From: Voacanga thouarsii
Taxonomy: Eukaryota > Streptophyta > Magnoliopsida > Gentianales > Apocynaceae
NCBI GenBank assembly: GCA_026120185.1
Contig: JANUWF010002285.1
Span: 1,736,001-1,800,000 of the forward strand
Reading direction: 5' to 3'
Length of the DNA stretch: 64,000 bases
The notes under the pieces were generated by a model. That model did no database searches, was not told the DNA's origin, and saw only the letters and a program-made list of their open reading frames with translations. Below are positions 56,408-64,000 of the stretch, piece after piece. The translations under genes were made by a program, and so were the position numbers. Position 1 is the first letter of the stretch. Each line of letters opens with the position of its first letter.

Positions 56408-57784
56408 CATATCCATACATAGCTAAATGATAATGTGGTTTGGTTATGGACTTTACTATATTAATTTCCTTCGGCCACAAACAAAATTATTTTGACCAAT
56501 CCTAAGTGTTCATGCATGATATAGGAAAAAACCTTACCATCCTCCTTTTAGGCTTGATCATTTTCTCCTGAACTTGTAATAAATTCTATTTTATCTAAAC
56601 TATGTAATCTAATTACATAAAATTCTAATAAAGAAACCTTAAGTTACATTCGAGAGGAGTTAGATGAGAAGAGAAATTTACACAAGAAAAAAAATAGAAA
56701 AAGGAATGACTCATTGGCCCTATTATAATTCAAAACCAAAGCAATAAAATACATGAACGACTTAATTATGTCTATAGTCCATTACCAAACCACCACGCTA
56801 ATTTTGATGCTGAAAATAAAATTAAGCATAGCAAATAATTCCAAAATCATTATTTTTGAAAAATAGAATAAATTCTACAATCAATATTATAGAAAATATA
56901 TTAATTGCTAAAATAATATTTTAGGAATTAAAATAATCTATAATCTAAAATAAATATTTTAGAAAATATATTAATTGCTAAAATCATATTTTAGGAATTA
57001 AAATAATATAAAAATTAATATTTAAAAAATATATTAATTTTTAAAATCATATTTTATAAATTAAAATAATATATAATCTAAAATCACTATTTTAGGAAAT
57101 ATATTATTTTCCAAAATCAAGATTTTTGGAAAAATCCTCCATTATTCCCAAAATAGAATCCTTGGGAAAGTCTGGGTACTAACTAAAAAGAAAAAAAAAA
57201 ATTGAATCGTGGGCCATCAGCAAAGAAGCCAAAAATAAGAAAAGGAATTTTTTTTTTTTAATAAAAGAGTTGCATCCACCGGAGGCATTGCATATGCCTC
57301 CCACAAATTGCAAAACAACAATCCTAAGCCAACCACGACTTAGGAGGACCAAGCCACAACTTGGGAGGTTAGTGCCTCAAGCCGTAGCTTGGCTTCTAGT
57401 GAGCCGGTGACGGCTTGGGCTAAATAGTTTTTTTAATTTTTTTTTCTTAGCAAATTTCTGGTCGTCTTCTCTGACATTTTACAGAAGATTACTCCTCCGT
57501 TCAATGTAAAGAAAATAATATCTTCACTCTCTGTTCACTGAAAATAGAAACAACCAAAATGAAGAAGAATTTGTGGAGGCTGATTAACAAAAACACAAAG
57601 AAATATGAAATAATTTCATAATACATAATTTTTTCTACAGAATATAACGTGCCCAGAAAAACCATTTTCTACAAGAATTAACACCCTTAACTCTTGTCTC
57701 AGAAAGAATTAAAATACTATTAATTCTCGTTTTAAAAATCATCTCCTATAACTTTTTACATGAGCTAAGCTCGTTACATCCAGA
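56408..57784 (-). other. Copia C2 leader, LTR-near part
   Basis: Reverse complement of the C2' leader at about 60800-62330 with lower similarity. It holds AT-rich tandem units (56850-57130), GC-rich words around 57290-57415 (GAGCCGGTGACGGCTTGGGC) and no frame. It stops at 57784, before the expected primer site and 5' LTR, where LTR T begins. Confidence 0.6.
56850..57130 (-). repeat. AT-rich tandem units in copia C2 leader
   Basis: Four to five imperfect copies of a 60-70-base unit with AAAATATATTAATTGCTAAA and ATTTTAGGAATTAAAATAAT. The C2' leader has a related array near 61490-61860, so the array belongs to the family. Confidence 0.7.
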
Positions 57785-57789
57785 ACCCA

Positions 57790-59030
57790 TGATAGGGGAT
57801 AAATTCACCTCTATTTTCCTAGTTATTTGGGGTTTTTAGTGATATGTTTGATATAATAACTAGTCATACTCCTTTCTATTTAATATTTTACCTTTGGAAA
57901 TGTATTTTGATGATTTTATGCAGAATATGGTGAAAAAAGCCCAAAATTGGGCTAAACAGTGTTGATATGGCATTGGGTGGATCAACTGGGCCGGCTGGGG
58001 GTCACTTTAGGAAGAATAGAGCAGAATAGAGAAGTTTTAGAAGTATTTTAGGAAGGACCTAATGCCAGGTGTTCTTCCTAACCTGGCGTCAGGTGTGTAC
58101 TATTCATCAGGAAGCATTTTAGGAAGGACCAGTGCCAGGTGCGTCGAAGTGACCTAGCACTAGGTCCAATCTATAAGGTAGTGAATTTCATTTTTTAAGT
58201 AGATTTTGGCAAATTCCATAAGGATTCTTTTGGTAACTGGTTTATGATCGATTTAGGACTCTTGTACAAACTTTTTGGCAATTAGAACTCCTATAAATAT
58301 AAGAGAATAACACTGTACAAACTAGTTTTCATAGTTTTCAATTCTTCAATGTAATATCTTTAGAAAACTCCTAGAGAAACACCAAGATCTAGGAGGATCA
58401 AGGAGATTCTTGGAGAAGGAAAAGAGGTTGCTCAAGAAGGTTTTAAGGAAGAAAAAGAAGGCTTACTTCTATCAGTGGTTTCTTTTTCTTTTCTTTGTAA
58501 TTTATTAACAATTTGAATTTTAATTAGTGTAATTATATTTAGAAGATGCTTTTGGATTCAAAACTTTGTATTGTTTTTAATTCTTTGATAAAGTGATTGT
58601 TATTCTTGGTATTTGATTACTTGTTATCGTTGATAAATTGATACATTTTCTTCTAATTGACTTGGGAAATGACATTAGACGTTCATTGCACTGATTTCAT
58701 ATTTGTTAGATCTTAATGTACTTAGGAAATGAAGTTAAGAACAAAGAACTAAAGTAATTAAAGATTTGTTAATTTTGCCTAGAGCATAGGGTCATTGGCT
58801 AATTTCATGTTTATGAGGTATTAGTTTAATACATCTTTTAGTTGCTTTGGTTTGATTGGAAAATCTACTAAATTAACTAGAAGATTGTCATTCAATGAAT
58901 TGGGAAAGAAGTGCAATCTATATTTTATTCCTCCATGGTGCCAAGATGATAATTAATTGTGATAAGTACTAATCAATCGTTATTATGTCTTTGAGGATTT
59001 CTATCTATTTACATGCCTTTTCACCTTATT
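57790..59030 (+). repeat. LTR T of element A family, plus strand, incomplete
   Basis: Starts TGATAGGGGATAAATTC and matches the reverse complement of the element A LTRs: GGGTTTTTAGTGATATG, CTAGTCATACTCCTTTC, then the TATA box CTATAAATAT at 58291-58300 and later ATGATAATTAATTGTGATAA. GC-rich words at 58060-58170 (CCTGGCGTCAGGTG, GTGCCAGGTGCGTC). The last ~400 bases are missing where the C2' LTR begins, so C2' probably inserted into T; the rest of T would then lie beyond the window. Confidence 0.7.
58291..58300 (+). promoter_or_regulatory. LTR TATA box in T
   Basis: CTATAAATAT followed by AAGAGAATAACACTG. Same LTR position as in element A and S2. Confidence 0.55.
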
Positions 59031-59034
59031 CTTA

Positions 59035-60759
59035 CTCCTTGATAATCCTTCTCACTTGTATTTTGTATATGACATATTTGTTTTATAATACAAGGCATTA
59101 TTTAACTCTCAGTTTATTTTCTTTACTTTTGTGTACAATAACTGTTAGATAAAGTCCTTAGTACAATACTATGTTAAGAAAATTATGATAGAGATCATGA
59201 TGTGAGATTCCTAATACACTATACAGTGTTAGTTCTTAAATAATCCCTAGTCATAGTATTAATGAGATGGGATATCATTAATGCGTTAAGACTAGCACGT
59301 GTTAGACTTCCTGATTGATCAAGGTAGTTCTCACATCCGTGAGTATTGTAATACTTAAAGTTAACACGTTGATGCTTATTAATAGAACAAGTACATCAGA
59401 TGACCTAACTATGAGATAATTAGATGGATAACTATGTAGTGCCAGTGATAGAATTTCGCTATAGCAAACGTGTAAGTATCCTTATACTTGAGATCTCCAA
59501 ATTACTTTGTTTGCTGAGCATTGTACTTTGATTCCAATTTCTGCAACCAGATCAATGACTACCTATAGGATGGATATTAGGTACATTGTGAGGTAAACGA
59601 AAGTAGTTGAGATGGTCAATAAAGGATTCACGACTCATAATAGTAGAAACGAATATCTCATGGACACTTGTTAGAATTACTACTCGTGGAATCCTCGGCC
59701 AAGGTGATTGTGTATTGAAAATAGTTCCAATTGATACACATGTAGAGAAGTGAATTCCTGGTACAAGTATTAATATATTTGGGCCAGAATTAATATATAT
59801 TCTGGATGAAATTGGTGCTAATTTCGTTCTCCAAACCGAATAAGACATTGTATCATAAAGAGAATTCATTGCACTATAATTTGTTATTAAAGGGTTAATG
59901 TCAAGCCACTTGACTTCCTGGACTCTTAGGTGGTCATGATGTGTTGCTATATACCATTCATGATTTGTTGAATATGGGTTTATTAATTGATGAATTAATA
60001 AACCAAACCTAATTAGAATTAATAGATTAATTCTAAATTATTAAGGATTATTAATCTCAAAGATGTTTGAATTAATTCATATTCGCTACCAATAGATTGT
60101 GAAACCTAATAGGTTACATATAATAGAGGATTATATACTTGAGATGTTATATGATAACATTATGGTGTTAATGTTGAGAAATAAAAGTTATTGTGGTTGA
60201 ATTATATTTAGTTCTAAATTCTGGGCCAAATTATGATTGCTAAAACTTATAGTTTCCAATCGCAAATTGTGAATTCTAATTTGATTAGAATTCACATGAA
60301 CATGATTTTTTTTGGGAAAATTTCCATAGATCACATGTGGTGATTTGATCACTTACAGATGGTAGAGAGAGTTGTTCTCTCGGGGTTTTAGAACACACAG
60401 AGCTTCTTCCTTTTCTCTAGTCTTTTTCTTCCACACAAAGAATACGAAACCCTAGCCACCATTCTCTCTTTGCTAGCACAGAGACTGTGTTCTGGCATTC
60501 TTGAGAGCATACCCTGTGTGGATTACTGTTAGATTCAATCTTACTTTGAGATTGAAGAGGTGAGATAAACTAGTCGTTGTTTGATCGAGGGGTTGCTGGA
60601 TCGCACCTCAGTCATTCAACGTGATGAGAAAGTTTTGAACAATAGGGATAAAACCTGTGTCTTTCTATTTGCCTGTTTAAATCATATGCATGTGATCTTG
60701 GGCTGGGATTTCTATTTTTCCACTACTATAAGTGTTATAGTATTTTTGAAATCTAAATA
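59035..60759 (+). repeat. Copia C2' 5' LTR
   Basis: Matches the reverse complement of 16631-18136, for example GATGACCTAACTATGAGATA, GTGCCAGTGATAGAA and TAGACTTCCTGATTGATC. It ends just before the primer site. The left end is uncertain by some tens of bases because the TG terminus is not clear. Confidence 0.75.
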
Positions 60760-60760
60760 G

Positions 60761-60774
60761 TGGTATCAAAGACT
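60761..60774 (+). other. Copia C2' primer-binding site
   Basis: TGGTATCAAAGACT, two changes from TGGTATCAGAGC, at the expected place right after the LTR. Confidence 0.75.
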
Positions 60775-62892
60775 GCTTGCTTATGATTTTAACAAGTTCA
60801 TTTATGGTATGAAAGTGTTTCCAGCATGATTTTGGGCATTGTTTGTCGTGCGTGAGTTTTGAAAAGTGTTTGCAAAATATACTATTTTTCTGTTCAAATT
60901 AGTTCTTGAAATTGTTTCAAGGATCGTGGGTCTCTGTTGTGTTGTAAACTTGTTTGATTTTCATGAAAATTAGTTTTCTGAAAAATTATAGTTTCGTTTT
61001 CAATAAAATAAATGTTTCTGTGTTTTTTTCTTGTGCAATGTAAGTTTTTCTGGTTTAATATCCTGCATAACCGAATGTCTATTTTGATTAGAGATGGAAA
61101 TTGTTTCGTGAGATTTTGAATTTCAAGTTTGTGAACACTACTATATAAACATAAACAAAATGTCTATTCTTTGAAAACACTGCAAAAATCGAAAGAAAAC
61201 GATCCAAAAACTCTTTCTGGAAGACGAAGATGAAAGGAAAAAAAAAAAAAAGGTTTTTTTGGCCCATACCGCGGCTTGCTCGGGACTTACTTTCTGAAGC
61301 TAGGCTTCTGTGGGTCTTCCTAAGTAATCATGGGGAGGATGTTATACATCCTTCCTAGGATGAGATTTTGTCTTTTTGTGAGTATCATATAATTTTTTTT
61401 TTTCCTTTCAATTGACTTTCGGTTTTGCCCCATGGGTTTTTTCCCCCCTTTTCCACTTGCACCCAAAGTTTTCGAAAAGTTATGTTTTGGGATTAACAAA
61501 GATTAATTTCTAAAATTAGTTTTGGAAATTAATTATCTAAAATAGTGATTTTAGATATGGAAAAAAATAAGTTTTTTTTATTAATTATCGTTTTGAGAAT
61601 TAAATCTAATTATAATTAGTTTTTAATTAAGACCCATGATTTGGCATAAAATTATATTTTGAAATTAATATATTTATTAAAATATTAATTTTGGATTATA
61701 TATTATTATTTAATTCCTAAAATATGATTTGAGAAATTAATAAATTTTATAAAATATTAATTTTAGATTTTATCCTAATTAAATTTCTAGAATTAGATTT
61801 TAGAAATTAAATCTAAATTTGTTTTATTTTTCCAAAATAGAGATTTAGGAATAAAAATTATATGTTTAATTTTGTTTAAGCGTAATTAATGGCATGGTGG
61901 ATGGTTATGCACTAAAACCAAATTATATCTGTTCATGCATTTTTACAGTTTTGGTTTTTTATTAAATAGGACCTGCGAGACCTATCTTCTCTAAAATTTT
62001 TGTATAATTCTCTTCTCATCTAACTCCCATCAAATGTAACTGTTCTCTATTTAGGAAATTTATGTAATTAGATTACATAAGTTAGATATGGATAGAATTA
62101 TTTTAGTTTTGGAGATGGTGACCAAAACAAGGCGAGAGGGTAAGGCCTTCTACTTAAAACATGCATGAACAAATAGGGTTAACCATGTTAATTGCCTTTT
62201 TTGCTCGAGAAAATTAATTTAGGGAAAGTCCATAATCGTACCATGTAATTGCTTTATTACATTGATTATCAATTTATGTGATATATTGATATATTGATAT
62301 ATTTATGCATGTCATTTAATGAAATCACTAAAAGGAATAAATCCCTCAATTAATATTAAACTTAATTTCTTCTGTTAATATAGTAAGAACGAGAGTCATT
62401 TTTTCAGACCAGGTTGTTTGGCTAACCTAAGCCTAGTCGACATCGGGCATGCTCAAGCTATGGAATTAAATTCTTATGCAATTAAATTCCTGATTAATAG
62501 GTCGAGTTTAACTAAATTCTTTATCCCAGGTGGGCTAACTCAAGCATAAAAAAATTTAGAGAAAATATTGGGGTAGCCTAAAAGGCTTTAAGATTAAAAG
62601 ATGTTAATCACCTAATAATTCAGTAATTACATACGATATAATTGGTATTGGATACCTACCATTAAACTCAAGGGTGACTTATTGGGCAAACTCAAGGTTA
62701 TTCTTAAGGAATTTGGATACCGTTCCACTAGGAAAGTTTCCAATGGGCTTTCTCGAATCAATAGTGGGGGCTATTGGTTTGAGTAAAATAGTAGAACAAC
62801 AATGTGATTAATTAAAAACCTAATTATTTGCATTATATGTGCATATACAGGTAGCTAATGTTCTCTATCTTTACATCTAGGTCACGTGCATC
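60775..62892 (+). other. Copia C2' leader, noncoding
   Basis: About 2.1 kb with no frame. Includes GC-rich words near 61268 (CCGCGGCTTGCTCGGG), AT-rich units at 61490-61860 and the block 62360-62890 matching the C2 leader. A long noncoding leader is thus common to C2, C1 and C3. Confidence 0.65.
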
Positions 62893-63700
62893 ATGTCAAC
62901 CAATCTTAACTTACATAGCATCTTGGAGACCAACAAACTAATTGAGTTGAACTATCTCGACTAGAATAGAAATGTGAGAATCGTTCTCAAGTCAGAAAAG
63001 TTGCTCTATATGCTAGATGCTCCTATTCCGCCACCACCAGCTCAAGATGCTCATGCAGATGAGCACGCTATTCATAAAAAGCATAAGGAGGACAGTGACA
63101 CGGCATCTTGTATCATGTTGGTATCAACGACTCTTGAGTTACAAAAGTAGCACGAGCATATAGATGTTGAATCTGTGATTCTCAATATTCGAGAGCTGTT
63201 TGATGCCCAATCCAGAACAAAGAGATATAAGATTTTGAAGCAATTGTTCTGTTGTAAAATAACTGAGGTTACTTCTGTGGCTACTTATAGGTTGATTGAT
63301 GCTGGGCTTGATTGAGAAGCTTAGATCTTTTGGGTTCTTAATGGACTATGAATTAAGTGTTGAGTTAATTCTATAATCGTTACCTAATAAGTTTTCTCAA
63401 TTTGTGATTTACTACCAGATGAACAAGATTGAGTCCACCATTCCTGAGCTGATCAATCTTTTTAAGACTATGAAGTCCTCTATGAAGAAGGATTCCAATG
63501 CGGTCTTGATGGTAGAATCTTCTTCTTCCAAGAAGAAAGTTTAATGGAAGAAGAAGAAGGCTCCTACTAAGCCCAAAGGTGGTGTAAAGAAGAAGGATGC
63601 AACCACTAAAGGCCCATGCCATTACTGTGACAAAATAGGCCACTAGAGGGGCAACTACAAAGCCTACTTGGAGACCGTCTACGAAAAGAAGCAAAAGGAG
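62893..63700 (+). pseudogene. Copia C2' gag
   Basis: ATG at 62893 opens MSTNLNLHSILETNKLIELN. SEKLLYMLDAPIPPPPAQ, HAIHKKHKEDSDTASCIMLV follow, then NIRELFDAQSRTKRYKILKQ. Stops occur after NYLD and ELQK and the frame shifts near 63310. Lys-rich tail and the knuckle half CHYCDKIGH end it near 63645. Close relatives: 34200-34963 and 7360-8178. Confidence 0.8.
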
Positions 63701-63709
63701 AAGCTTGCG

Positions 63710-64000
63710 GGTACTTCCACTTCCACTCCTAATATGTTTATGATTGAGATAAATACTACCTTTAGAAATGAAATATGGGTATTAGATACCGGATGTGGAT
63801 CTCATTTGTGCAATAACTTGCAGGGACTAAAGGGTAGTAGAAGGTTAGAGATATGTGACGTGGACCTGTGTATTGCAAATGCAACAAAGGTTGCTGCACT
63901 TGCTATGGGGACATACGAGCTGAACCTACCTTTAGGATTACTTTTAGAACTGAAAAACTATTATTTTGTACCAGTTTTAATGAAAAATATTTTTTCAGTT
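63710..64000 (+). pseudogene. Copia C2' protease (runs off the window)
   Basis: One open frame to the window end: TSTPNMFMIEINTTFRNEIW, VLDTGCGSHLCNNLQGLKGS with the intact catalytic D-T-G, then VDLCIANATKVAALAMGTYE and LPLGLLLELKNYYFVPVLMK. It is the best kept protease of the window, but the gag upstream is broken. Confidence 0.75.

Larger units (their letters stand above)
16631..57784 (-). mobile_element. Copia element C2, split by three later insertions
   Basis: Outer element of the window. Read on the minus strand: leader 57784-56408 and 54454-53910, gag from 34963, protease, remains of integrase, reverse transcriptase to 31948, RNase H 18521-18151, polypurine tract and 3' LTR 18136-16631. 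The pieces join at target duplications of the inserted elements: AGTAT at 18517 and 31943, ATTAG at 34997 and 53910, ATCAT at 54455 and 56403. Its 5' LTR is not present where expected: the leader stops at 57784 where another LTR (T) begins. Pol is broken by stops and two deletions. Confidence 0.8.
59035..64000 (+). mobile_element. Copia element C2', plus strand, cut by window edge
   Basis: Second member of the C2 family, opposite in direction to C2. LTR about 59035-60759, primer site 60761-60774, leader 60775-62892, gag from 62893 and protease to the window end. It lacks inserts in its leader and so supplies the unbroken form of the C2 site where element G landed. Gag contains stops; the protease triplet is intact. 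Confidence 0.8.

Noticed and set aside
56850..57130. Repeats checked as a CRISPR-like or satellite array
   Set aside because: Units are imperfect, AT-rich, without spacers, and recur in the same place in another copy of the copia leader.
63380..63694. 104-codon minus-strand frame
   Set aside because: Antisense shadow of C2' gag; the same shadow appears at 34207-34410 and 7363-7566 opposite the related gag copies.
1..64000. A novel defence, biosynthetic or regulatory gene system
   Set aside because: No clustered unknown genes exist here; the unusual signals are cis-acting repeats and RNA-structure candidates within mobile elements.

Overview
This is plant nuclear DNA, most likely from a dicot with a repeat-rich genome. 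It consists almost wholly of decayed retroelements stacked inside one another. The signs of a plant are Ty1/copia LTR elements primed by initiator tRNA-Met, Ty3/gypsy elements of chromovirus and Tat/Athila type, a plant L1-type LINE, and pieces of an endogenous pararetrovirus of the Caulimoviridae. I found no credible host gene, rRNA, tRNA or CRISPR array. Every coding region I recognise belongs to a mobile element or viral relic, and none is intact.

Layout. 1-4733: a minus-strand LTR element (L) with 1.4 kb LTRs and a 2.8 kb AT-rich interior that codes for nothing. 4734-16630: scattered pararetrovirus fragments interrupted by a copia piece (6785-8180, minus), a gypsy piece (8566-9930, minus) and a nearly full-length but dead L1 LINE (about 10370-16244, plus). 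16631-57784: one very decayed minus-strand copia element (C2), split by later insertions. Its 3' LTR is 16631-18136. Its RNase H end is 18151-18521, the rest of pol and gag lies at 31948-34963, and its long leader at 53910-57784.

Insertions into C2. (1) Element A, 18522-31942, is a noncoding Tat/Athila-like element with target duplication AGTAT. It contains copia C1 (about 22684-29527). (2) Gypsy element G, 35002-53909, has target duplication ATTAG. Its 5' LTR is split by copia C3 (43686-53421, duplication CCTAT). Its interior holds a plus-strand gypsy remnant (P), whose LTR is itself split by a 3.2 kb solo LTR (S1, 36799-39990, duplication GTCCT). (3) A solo LTR (S2, 54460-56402, duplication ATCAT) related to A sits in the C2 leader. 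After C2 comes a plus-strand LTR (T) of the A family (57790 to about 59030). A second C2-family copia (C2'), plus strand, then runs off the right edge with LTR, primer site, leader, gag and protease.

The order of events can be read from the target duplications. Two joins are tested inside the window: an uninterrupted relative of the C3 target at 35550-35600, and an uninterrupted relative of the G target at 62826-62882. The window shows how LTR elements pile up, recombine to solo LTRs and decay. The less explained signals are conserved noncoding blocks in L and A, GC-rich inverted modules recurring in LTRs of different lineages, and small hairpins in the C1/C3 leaders with a paired base change.
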